Part shown: positions 1 through 7,240 of the stretch, in pieces | How the letters are laid out: every line of letters starts with the position of its first letter | Position numbering within the stretch: the first letter of the stretch is position 1 | Source of the DNA: Microbacterium proteolyticum | GTDB lineage: Bacteria; Actinomycetota; Actinomycetes; Actinomycetales; Microbacteriaceae | Length of the DNA stretch: 64,000 nt | Assembly (NCBI RefSeq): GCF_030818075.1 | Contig: NZ_JAUSZZ010000001.1 | Coordinates: 1,860,001 to 1,924,000 of the forward strand | Direction of reading: 5' to 3' | The notes under the pieces: model-generated | What the model was told of the DNA's origin: nothing | Databases searched by the model: none | The model's input: only the letters and a program-made list of their open reading frames with translations | Position numbers and translations under genes: made by a program

Positions 1-324
1 GCCCGCCAGACCCGGCGGCAGGGCGTCGATCCAACGCCCGGGGCCGGTCGGCAGGGCGCTGCGCAGCCCCGCGCGCACCAGCACGGACGCCGGAGCGCCC
101 ACCTCCGGCACGTCGGGGGAGACGGCACGCGTGACGGTTCCCGCCCCGCGCGTGAGCAGCAGGGCGATCGCCGAGGCGACCAGGAGGGCCGACAGCAGCG
201 TGGCGAAGTAGAGCACCTCCGGGATGCCGGCGCGCTCGGCGATCACGAAGGCCGCGACCGCGAGCAGCAGCGCCCCCGTTCCCCGCAGGGTGAGAGGCCA
301 CCAGCGCCGCACCGCCGAGCTCAC
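1..324 (-). CDS. DUF58-family protein, N-terminal part (cut by window edge)
   Basis: The reading frame starts with GTG at 324 and runs off the left edge, so only about 108 residues are seen. It begins MSSAVRRWWPL and has two hydrophobic stretches (about residues 12-30 and 38-58) followed by a soluble segment. This two-helix start is typical of DUF58 proteins, which are almost always encoded directly after a MoxR ATPase. The GTG overlaps the moxR stop codon (GTGA), so the two genes are translationally coupled. The DUF58 domain itself lies outside the window, so the call rests on context and the membrane N terminus. The family's function is poorly defined, though MoxR/DUF58 pairs are linked to assembly or activation of other proteins. 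Confidence 0.7.
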   Translation of the reverse strand, partial: MSSAVRRWWPLTLRGTGALLLAVAAFVIAERAGIPEVLYFATLLSALLVASAIALLLTRGAGTVTRAVSPDVPEVGAPASVLVRAGLRSALPTGPGRWIDALPPGLAG

Positions 325-1367
325 TGTCGCGACGCGAGGGGCACCCGCACGCTCGCGGCGATGCGCTCGAGCGCCTCGACCACGACGGCGGCGCCGGCCC
401 GCCCGCCCGCCGCGGAACGGTTCGGGATGAGGCGGTGCGCGAACACCGGCGACAACAGCTCCGTGATGTCGTCGGGGATGACATAGGACCGGCCGTCGAG
501 GGCGGCGCGCACCTTCGCAGCGCGCACGAGCTGCAGCGTCGCGCGGGGGCTCGCCCCGAGGCGGATGTCGGGGTGGGTGCGCGTGGCCTGGGCCAGGGCG
601 ACGACGTACTCCTCGAGCGCAGGGGCGACGTGCACGCCGCGCGCCCAGGCGATCATCGCGGTGACGTCCCTGGCCGTCACGACCGGCGTCAGAGCGTCGA
701 GCGGGTTCGTCACGTCGCGCTGGCGCAGCATCAGCGCCTCGGCCGCGGCATCCGGGTATCCCATCGAGATACGCAGCAGGAAGCGGTCGCGCTGCGCCTC
801 GGGGAGCGCATAGGTGCCCTCCATCTCGAACGGGTTCTGCGTCGCCACGACGAGGAACGGCGAGGGCAGCACGTGCGTGCGTCCGTCGACGGTCACCTGC
901 CGTTCCTCCATCGCCTCGAGGAGCGAGGACTGCGTCTTGGGTGAGGAGCGGTTGATCTCGTCGGCGATCACGATGTGCGCGAACACCGCGCCCTGCGTGA
1001 ACTCGAACTGACGCTGCACGGGGTTGAACACCGAGACGCCGGTGATGTCACCCGGGAGCAGGTCGGGAGTGAACTGGATGCGACGCACGTCGGCGTCGAT
1101 CGTGGCGGCCAGCGCCCGCGCGAGCATGGTCTTGCCCACGCCCGGCACGTCTTCGATGAGCAGGTGGCCTTCGGCGAGCAGGGCGATCAGGGCACTGCGC
1201 ACGGCGTGCGGTTTGCCGTCGATCACGCGTCCGACGGATGCCAGGATCTTCCCGGTCAGGCGGGCGAACGCGTCCGCATCGAGCGGGGCATCCAGCACCG
1301 CGCGGGCCGGTGCGGAATCGTTTCGGCGCAGCCGTGATGCCGCCTCGGGCGTGACCGTCTCGTCCAT
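321..1367 (-). CDS. MoxR-family AAA+ ATPase
   Basis: A 348-residue AAA+ ATPase of the MoxR class, thought to act as a chaperone that activates partner proteins, often with DUF58 or von Willebrand A-domain partners. The Walker A motif GVGKT is at about residues 76-80, the Walker B region IVIADEINR near 132-140, and sensor and arginine-finger features follow (ATQNPFEMEGTYALPEAQRDRF is the classic MoxR signature, given here only in part as ATQNPFEMEGT). The start is ATG at 1367, preceded by AAGGGA at suitable spacing; the frame remains open to 1481 but the extension lacks family similarity. A TACGAT hexamer on the minus strand (1441-1436) could be its -10 box. The next gene overlaps its stop. 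Confidence 0.93.
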   Translation of the reverse strand: MDETVTPEAASRLRRNDSAPARAVLDAPLDADAFARLTGKILASVGRVIDGKPHAVRSALIALLAEGHLLIEDVPGVGKTMLARALAATIDADVRRIQFTPDLLPGDITGVSVFNPVQRQFEFTQGAVFAHIVIADEINRSSPKTQSSLLEAMEERQVTVDGRTHVLPSPFLVVATQNPFEMEGTYALPEAQRDRFLLRISMGYPDAAAEALMLRQRDVTNPLDALTPVVTARDVTAMIAWARGVHVAPALEEYVVALAQATRTHPDIRLGASPRATLQLVRAAKVRAALDGRSYVIPDDITELLSPVFAHRLIPNRSAAGGRAGAAVVVEALERIAASVRVPLASRQ

Positions 1368-1551
1368 GGCATCCCTTGTGTCGCGGGTCGGGGGTGTGGC
1401 GCGGGCTGGGCGCGCATCGTCGCCGCCGTGACCTGATCGTAACCTGCACCGCGGACACCCGGGCTCGAATTCGCGGAGCATTCAGCCGTCACTCGGTCGA
1501 TGCACCGGCCCCTAGGATCGGGGAGCGTTGGTCCACCCGAGGAGCCCGCGC

Positions 1552-2484
1552 ATGTCCGATGCCACCCCGTCCCTGCCCGCCCACACCCACGTGCTCGCCG
1601 TCGACATCGGCGGCACCAAGGTCGATGCGGCCGTCGTGTCGATCGACGGGACGGTGGTCCGCGAGAGCGTCTCGCGCCGGACCACCGGCCGACGGGCCGA
1701 CCGGGCCGAGATCGCGCGCCACGTGCGCGAGGCCGCCGAGGCGGCCCTCGCTGCCGCCCCCGGTTTGAGCGTCGGAGCGATCGGCGTCGGCAGCGCCGGG
1801 CCCGTCGACCTCCCCTCGCGCACCGTTTCGCCCTTGAACCTGCCGCTGGCGGCCGGTCTGCCGATCGACGAGGTCCTCGGCGGTCTCGTCGACGGTCCGC
1901 TTCACCTCGCCCTCGACGGCACGTGCATCGCGCTGGCCGAGCACTGGCGCGGCGCACTGGTGGGCGCCGACAATGCGATGGCGATCGTGGTGTCCACCGG
2001 TGTCGGCGGGGGCTTCGTGCTGGGCGGTCAGCCGGTCACGGGCGCCAGCGGCAATGCCGGACACCTGGGCCAGACGTTCGTGCGCTCGATCGAGGGCGAC
2101 GAGGTCGTGGCATCCACCCTCGAAGCGGTCGCGGCCGGCCCCGGAACCGTCGCCTGGGCCCAGGCGCAGGGCTGGGTGGGCGAGACCGGTCTCGACCTCG
2201 CCGCCGCGCACGCAGCCGGTGACGCGATCGCCATCGCCGCGGTCAGCCGCTCGGCCACCGCGGTCGGACAGGCCATCGCCGCCGCCGCGACCCTCTGCGA
2301 CCTCGAGGCCGTCGCCATCGCGGGCGGGTTCTCGCAGGTGGCGCCCGACTACATCGATCAGGTGCGCGCGGCGGCGCAGGCCGCCTCGCTGCACGCCTAT
2401 GCGCGTCGGTGCCGGATCGTGGGGTCGGGGCTCGACGGGGACGGTCCGCTGCTGGGAGCCGCGGCCCTGGCGCTGCAGGCCTGA
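1552..2484 (+). CDS. ROK-family sugar kinase
   Basis: A 310-residue ROK-family protein, expected to phosphorylate a hexose with ATP in the cytoplasm. The phosphate-binding motif DIGGTK is near residue 20, a second glycine-rich loop (STGVGGGFVLGG) is in the middle, and ASGNAGHLG follows. The usual ROK zinc motif CxCGxxGC is absent here. ATG at 1552 is chosen because GAGGAGC lies 7 nt upstream; a TTG at 1528 is also in frame but lacks a ribosome site. A TAGGAT hexamer at 1513-1518 is a likely -10 box. It stands beside a ROK repressor, an ABC sugar importer and an alpha-mannosidase, so mannose or a related hexose is a reasonable but unproven substrate. Confidence 0.85.
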   Translation: MSDATPSLPAHTHVLAVDIGGTKVDAAVVSIDGTVVRESVSRRTTGRRADRAEIARHVREAAEAALAAAPGLSVGAIGVGSAGPVDLPSRTVSPLNLPLAAGLPIDEVLGGLVDGPLHLALDGTCIALAEHWRGALVGADNAMAIVVSTGVGGGFVLGGQPVTGASGNAGHLGQTFVRSIEGDEVVASTLEAVAAGPGTVAWAQAQGWVGETGLDLAAAHAAGDAIAIAAVSRSATAVGQAIAAAATLCDLEAVAIAGGFSQVAPDYIDQVRAAAQAASLHAYARRCRIVGSGLDGDGPLLGAAALALQA

Positions 2485-2594
2485 CGGCCCGCGCGTCGCG
2501 CGGGCGCCCTGCGCGCTCGGCGGGCGGGCGTGCCGTTGGGCGTACGCTGTGACACGGGTCCGCGCCGCGGTCCAGTGAGCAGGACGGGGGGCCC

Positions 2595-3800
2595 ATGCGC
2601 ACGGGATCCAACCTGCCCGCCGTGGGCGAATACAACCAGACCCTGGTGCTCGACCTCATCCGCCGCTCGCCCGAGGGTCTCAGCCGCGTCGAGCTGACCG
2701 CGCGGACGGGGCTGAGCGCGCAGACGCTGAGCAACGTCACGCGCCGCCTCGCCGACGAGGGGCTCATCGCCGAGGCCGGCAAGGTGATCTCCGGGCCGGG
2801 CAAACCGCGCACGCTGCTCAAGCTCGAGCCGAGTTCGCGTTTCGCGGTGGGCGTGCACCTCGACCCCGTCGTCGACACGGCCGTCGTCGTCGACATGGCC
2901 GGTGAGGTCGTGGCTCACGACGAGATCGACCGGGTGCAGGGCGCGAGCGCCGCCCAGCTCGTGGCCGGGGTGGGCGAGGCGGTGGATGCGATCGTGAAGC
3001 GCGCCGGCATCCCGCGTGCGCGCGTGCTCGGGGTGGGAGTCGCCGCCCCCGGTCCGTTCGATGCCCGCGGGGGACGCCTGCTGAACCCGCCGCTGCTCCC
3101 GCAGTGGCACCACGTCAACGTGCGCGAAGACCTGGGCGCGGTGACGGGTCTCCCGGTCATCGTCGAGAAGGACGTCACCGCCGCGATGGTCGGCGAGATG
3201 TGGTTCGACCGCTCCGACGTGCTCGCCGACGCGATGTTCCTGTACTACGGGGCCGGCGTCGGTCTGGGCGTCGCCATCTCGGGCTCGCCCGTCCGCGGTC
3301 GCACCGGCAACGCCGGGGGCATCGCGCATATCGTCGTGGACGCCCGCGGACCGCGATGCGAGTGCGGATCGCGGGGGTGTCTCGGCGTGTCCATCGAACC
3401 CCGGGCCCTGCTCGCGGAGGCCGGGTACGACGCGGTGTCGGGTTCCGACTCCCGTCCCGACCTCGACCGGCTGGTCGCCGACGCGCACGCCGGTCGCGAG
3501 CCGGCGGGCACGGTGCTGCGTCGCGCGGGGGAGCGGATCGCCCGCGCTCTCGTGGTGGCGAACAATCTGCTCGACGTCGACGAGGTCGTGCTGGGCGGCC
3601 CCGTCTGGGAGCGCCTGGCGGGCGTGTTGAGCGAGACGGTCGCCCGTCGCGTGTCGACCGATCCCGCGTCGACGTCGACCCGGGCGATCGTGGTGCGTCA
3701 CTCCCGTGTGGGTCCCGATGTCGCCGCCGTGGGCGCGGCGTGCCTCATGCTCGACGGTGCCTTCGCCGCACGACCCGCGCGCATGATGATCGCCATCTGA
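2595..3800 (+). CDS. ROK-family transcriptional regulator (NagC/XylR type)
   Basis: A 401-residue repressor with a winged-helix DNA-binding domain at about residues 12-75 (SRVELTARTGLSAQTLSNVTRRL) fused to a ROK sugar-sensing domain. The zinc-binding CECGSRGCLG motif is at about residues 254-263, and GxGVGLG and GNAGGIAH loops are present. ATG 2595 follows a GGACGGGGGG ribosome site; TACGCT near 2543 may be its -10 box. The gene lies just upstream of, and points toward, the ABC importer operon. The intervening 135 bp contain an AT-rich dyad over a good promoter, making this protein the likely repressor of the mannoside operon, released by a sugar or sugar phosphate. Confidence 0.92.
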   Translation: MRTGSNLPAVGEYNQTLVLDLIRRSPEGLSRVELTARTGLSAQTLSNVTRRLADEGLIAEAGKVISGPGKPRTLLKLEPSSRFAVGVHLDPVVDTAVVVDMAGEVVAHDEIDRVQGASAAQLVAGVGEAVDAIVKRAGIPRARVLGVGVAAPGPFDARGGRLLNPPLLPQWHHVNVREDLGAVTGLPVIVEKDVTAAMVGEMWFDRSDVLADAMFLYYGAGVGLGVAISGSPVRGRTGNAGGIAHIVVDARGPRCECGSRGCLGVSIEPRALLAEAGYDAVSGSDSRPDLDRLVADAHAGREPAGTVLRRAGERIARALVVANNLLDVDEVVLGGPVWERLAGVLSETVARRVSTDPASTSTRAIVVRHSRVGPDVAAVGAACLMLDGAFAARPARMMIAI

Positions 3801-3862
3801 CGCCGCGACCGGCACACGGGAACCCGTCACCGGATCGTTACGGGTGTTCCCTCGGGTTGGAC

Positions 3863-3893
3863 TTGCCGAGTTAGTCAATTTGATTTATAAAAG
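3863..3893 (+). promoter_or_regulatory. Promoter with overlapping candidate ROK operator
   Basis: TTGCCG at 3863-3868 and TATAAA at 3886-3891 are separated by exactly 17 bp, a good housekeeping promoter ahead of the binding-protein gene. The spacer and -10 box are filled by an AT-rich imperfect dyad at 3872-3889, TTAGTCAA followed by TTGATTTA, which stands out in this GC-rich sequence. A repressor bound here would block RNA polymerase. The adjacent ROK regulator is the obvious candidate; this is inference. Confidence 0.7.
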
Positions 3894-3935
3894 TTCCTGG
3901 CGACGCGGTGTCTCCACCCGAGCAAGGGAGCTTTC

Positions 3936-5294
3936 ATGAAGAAACTGACGATGGCGACCGGTCTTCTGACCGCCACCGCCCTGACCGTGGCCCTGGCCGG
4001 CTGCTCCGGCGGCAGCGGCGACGCGGGCGACGGCAAGACCATCCGCGTCGCGTACCAGACCACGGCGACGTTCGACCAGATGCAGACGCTGATGGAGAAC
4101 GCCAAGAAGCAGTACGAGGCCGCGCACGAGGGCATGACGGTCGAGCTCGTCCCGATCCAGGCCGAGGGCGCCGACTACTACACGAAACTCGCGCTGATGA
4201 ACAAGTCGGCCAGCACCGCCCCCGACGTGCAGTACGAAGACACGTTCAAGATCCAGTCCGACGCCGCTGCCGGGTACCTGCTTCCGCTGGACGACTACCT
4301 CGCGAAGTGGGAGGACTGGTCGCAATTCGCCGAGGGTGCCAAGCAGGCCGGCCTCGGCGCCGACGGCAAGACCTACGGCGTCTCGCTCGGTACCGACACG
4401 CGCGGCCTCTGGTACAACAAAGCCATCTTCGCCAACGCCGGCATCTCCGTGCCGTGGCAGCCCAAGACCTGGGCCGACGTCCTCTCGGCGGCTGAGAAGG
4501 TCAAGGCCTCCTCGCCCGACGTCGTCCCCCTCAACATCTACTCGGGCAAGGCGGCCGGCGAGGCCGCCTCCATGCAGGGGCTCGAGATGCTCATGTACGG
4601 CACCGAGGACACCCTGTACGACACCGACAGCAAGAAGTGGGTCGTCGGCAGCCAGGGCTTCAAGGACTCCCTGCAGTTCGTCTCCGACGTCTACCAGGGC
4701 GGCCTCGGTCCCTCGCTGCAGCAGGCGCTCGACCCGAACATCTTCACCAGCGTCACCGCCGACTGGCTGCCCTCGAGCAAGCTCGCCATCGCGATCGACG
4801 GCTCGTGGCAGTCGGCCGCCTGGGTCGACGGCGGCACCGCGCCGTGGCCCGAGTGGAGCGACGCCCTCGGCATCGCCGCCATGCCGACGCAGGACGGCCA
4901 GGCGCCCGGCACGACGAGCATGTCGGGGGGATGGACGCTCGCCCTCGGCAAGAACTCCAAGAACCCCGACGCCGCGTGGGACTTCCTCTCCACCGCGGTG
5001 AACAAGGACAACGCGACCGCGTTCAGCATCGACAACAGCCAGATCGCCGTCCGCGCGGACGTGGCCGAGTCGCCCGAGTACCTCGACGCGAACCCCAGCT
5101 TCGAGACCTTCTCCGGCTTCGTCGCCACCACGCACTTCCGCCCGGCGACCGAGGACTACGACAAGATCTCCAACCAGATCCAGGTCGCGATGGAGGCCGT
5201 CATGACCGGCCAGTCCAGCGTCTCCGACGCGGCGGCCGCCTACGACCAGGCCGTCATCGGCATCGTCGGCGAAGAGAACACCCAGAAGGGCTGA
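3936..5294 (+). CDS. ABC sugar transporter, substrate-binding lipoprotein
   Basis: A 452-residue extracellular solute-binding protein (family 1, MalE-like). The N terminus is a lipoprotein signal: two lysines, a hydrophobic core, and the lipobox LAGC with the modified cysteine near residue 23, followed by a Gly/Ser linker. The mature domain shows the family layout, with LWYNKAIFANAGI near residue 152 and GGWTLALGKNSKNPDAAW near residue 330. ATG 3936 has an AAGGGAG ribosome site. The two permease genes follow at once, and no ATPase gene is present, so the importer probably uses a shared MsiK-type ATPase encoded elsewhere. The downstream mannosidase suggests mannose-containing oligosaccharides as cargo. 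Confidence 0.92.
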   Translation: MKKLTMATGLLTATALTVALAGCSGGSGDAGDGKTIRVAYQTTATFDQMQTLMENAKKQYEAAHEGMTVELVPIQAEGADYYTKLALMNKSASTAPDVQYEDTFKIQSDAAAGYLLPLDDYLAKWEDWSQFAEGAKQAGLGADGKTYGVSLGTDTRGLWYNKAIFANAGISVPWQPKTWADVLSAAEKVKASSPDVVPLNIYSGKAAGEAASMQGLEMLMYGTEDTLYDTDSKKWVVGSQGFKDSLQFVSDVYQGGLGPSLQQALDPNIFTSVTADWLPSSKLAIAIDGSWQSAAWVDGGTAPWPEWSDALGIAAMPTQDGQAPGTTSMSGGWTLALGKNSKNPDAAWDFLSTAVNKDNATAFSIDNSQIAVRADVAESPEYLDANPSFETFSGFVATTHFRPATEDYDKISNQIQVAMEAVMTGQSSVSDAAAAYDQAVIGIVGEENTQKG

Positions 5295-5296
5295 TC

Positions 5297-6229
5297 GTGA
5301 CCGCCCTGGCTTCCACCGGGGCGACCGGAACCGACCGGGGGTCGCGCGCGAAGACGCGCGGCCTCCGGTCGTCGGCCCGGGCGCTCCCTCTCCTTCCCGC
5401 AGCGATCCTGCTCGCGATCTTCCTGCTCGGCCCGATCCTCGTGTCGCTGTGGGGCTCGCTCACCAACGCCACTCTCTCGGGCTCGACCGCGGTCGCGAGC
5501 GAGTTCATCGGGTTCGACAACTACACCCAGCTGTTCAAGGCGCCCGACTTCCCCGTCTCGGTGATCAACACGATCGTCTTCGTGTTCTTCTCCGCCGTGA
5601 TCGGCCAGAACATCCTCGGCCTCGCTCTGGCGCTCATGATGCGCTCGGGCAACCGCATCGTCGCCGGCGTCGTCGGCACGATCGTCGTGACCGCGTGGGT
5701 ACTCCCCGAGATCGTCGCCGCGTTCGCCGCCTACGCCTTCTTCCGCGACAACGGCACGCTCAACGCCATCCTCGGCGTCTTCGGCGCGGAACCGGTGAGC
5801 TGGCTATTCACCATGCCCGTGCTCATGGTCATCCTCGCCAACATCTGGCGGGGGACCGCGTTCTCGATGATGGTCTACTCGGCGGCCCTCGCCGACGTCC
5901 CGCCCGAGATCACCGAGGCTGCCGAGGTCGACGGTGCCGGCGGCATCAAGCGTCTGTTCTTCATCACCATCCCGATGATCCGCTCCACCATCGGCACCAA
6001 CTCGATGATCGTGACGCTGCAGACCCTCTCGGTCTTCACGCTGATCTTCGTCATGACCGGCGGCGGCCCCGGCACCGCGAGCACGACCCTGCCGATCCTC
6101 GCGTACCAGCAGGGTCTGAAGTTCGGCGAACTGGGCTACGGCACCGCGATCGCCACGATCATGCTGCTCATCGGCGCGATCTTCTCCTTCTTCTACGTCC
6201 GCGCGCTGCGCGAGGAGGTCTCGTCGTGA
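5297..6229 (+). CDS. ABC sugar permease, MalF type
   Basis: A 310-residue membrane permease with six predicted helices. The EAA loop that contacts the ATPase is visible as ITEAAEVDGAGGIKRLFFIT near residue 205. GTG 5297 starts two bases after the binding-protein stop and has GAAGG upstream. Hydrophilic residues 1-30 precede the first helix. The protein ends with VRALREEVSS, a tail that is repeated out of frame just downstream (see the duplication at 6188-6290). It pairs with the MalG-type permease that follows to form the transmembrane channel of the mannoside importer. Confidence 0.93.
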   Translation: MTALASTGATGTDRGSRAKTRGLRSSARALPLLPAAILLAIFLLGPILVSLWGSLTNATLSGSTAVASEFIGFDNYTQLFKAPDFPVSVINTIVFVFFSAVIGQNILGLALALMMRSGNRIVAGVVGTIVVTAWVLPEIVAAFAAYAFFRDNGTLNAILGVFGAEPVSWLFTMPVLMVILANIWRGTAFSMMVYSAALADVPPEITEAAEVDGAGGIKRLFFITIPMIRSTIGTNSMIVTLQTLSVFTLIFVMTGGGPGTASTTLPILAYQQGLKFGELGYGTAIATIMLLIGAIFSFFYVRALREEVSS

Positions 6230-6290
6230 GCGCCCTCACATCCGTCTCCGTCTTCTTCTCCGTCCGCGCGCTGCGCGAGGAGGTCTCGTC
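6188..6290 (+). repeat. Tandem copy of the permease 3' end, with a 22-codon mini-ORF
   Basis: The last 38-40 bases of the upstream permease (6188-6226) are repeated 65 bp later at 6253-6290 with one internal mismatch and one near the end. Between the stop of the first permease and the ATG of the second, a GTG at 6226 opens a frame ending at 6294 that encodes MSALTSVSVFFS then VRALREEVSS. The first copy gives a GTGA stop-start overlap, the second an ATGA overlap. The simplest reading is that a duplication moved the coupled start and left a decoy start behind. Whether the mini-ORF is translated is unknown. Confidence 0.85.
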
Positions 6291-7199
6291 ATGACCGCCA
6301 CCACCACGCTCACCGAGGTCGCCGGCCCCCACGCCGCCCGGCGCTCGCCGGCGCACACGAAGGCGTCGCTCTCATCGCCGCGCACCCGCGCCCTGCGGGT
6401 GCTGAGCAACACGCTGCTGATCGTCATCGGCATCCTGTTCGTGGTGCCGCTGATCTGGCTCGTCACCGCGTCGCTGGACGCGCAGCCGACGCTGGCGATC
6501 AAGATGCCCGAGGTCGTCACGCTCGACAACTTCGCGGCCGTGATGAAGCCGGATCTGCTGTTCCTGCCCCTGTGGAACAGCGTGCTGCTGGCCGGCGGCA
6601 CCGCCGTCGCGACCGTCGTGCTCGCCTCGCTCGCCGCGTACCCGCTGTCGCGGTACAAGATGCGCGTCGGCAAGCCGTTCCTCTACGCCGTGCTGTTCGG
6701 CACGTGCCTGCCGATCACGGCGATCATGGTCCCCGTCTACAGCCTCTTCGTGCAGCTGAACCTCATCGACTCCGTCGGCGGCACCATCCTGTTCCTCACC
6801 GCGAGCGCGCTGCCGATCGCCATCTGGATGATGAAGAACTTCATGGACGGCGTCCCCGTCGAACTCGAGCACGCCGCCTGGATGGATGGCGCGGGCTCGA
6901 TGCGCACGCTCGTGCAGATCGTGCTGCCGCTCATGCGCCCGGGCATCGCGGTCGTGTTCATCTTCACGTTCATCCAGGCGTGGGGGAACTTCTTCGTGCC
7001 CTTCGTGCTGCTGCTCAGCCCCGACTACCAGCCGGCGGCCGTCAGCATCTTCAACTTCTTCGGGTCGTTCGGAGCCGTGGCCTACGGCCAGCTCGCCGCG
7101 TACTCGATCGTCTACTCCCTGCCCGTCCTCGGCCTGTACGTCCTCGTGCAGCGCGGCCTCGGCGGCCCGTCGGCACTCGCCGGCGCGGTCAAGGGCTGA
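6291..7199 (+). CDS. ABC sugar permease, MalG type
   Basis: A 302-residue inner permease of the carbohydrate ABC transporter class with six predicted helices. The N-terminal 35 residues are hydrophilic, then helix 1 (NTLLIVIGILFVVPLIWLV). The EAA loop appears as LEHAAWMDGAGSMRTLVQIV near residue 190. The ATG at 6291 lies in ATGA with the stop of the small duplicated frame. It forms a heterodimer with the preceding permease and completes the transporter's membrane part. The mannosidase gene follows after 41 bp, within the same apparent transcription unit. Confidence 0.93.
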   Translation: MTATTTLTEVAGPHAARRSPAHTKASLSSPRTRALRVLSNTLLIVIGILFVVPLIWLVTASLDAQPTLAIKMPEVVTLDNFAAVMKPDLLFLPLWNSVLLAGGTAVATVVLASLAAYPLSRYKMRVGKPFLYAVLFGTCLPITAIMVPVYSLFVQLNLIDSVGGTILFLTASALPIAIWMMKNFMDGVPVELEHAAWMDGAGSMRTLVQIVLPLMRPGIAVVFIFTFIQAWGNFFVPFVLLLSPDYQPAAVSIFNFFGSFGAVAYGQLAAYSIVYSLPVLGLYVLVQRGLGGPSALAGAVKG

Positions 7200-7240
7200 C
7201 CCTCCTCTCGCCCGCTTCCCCCCACGCAAGGAACCCACTC

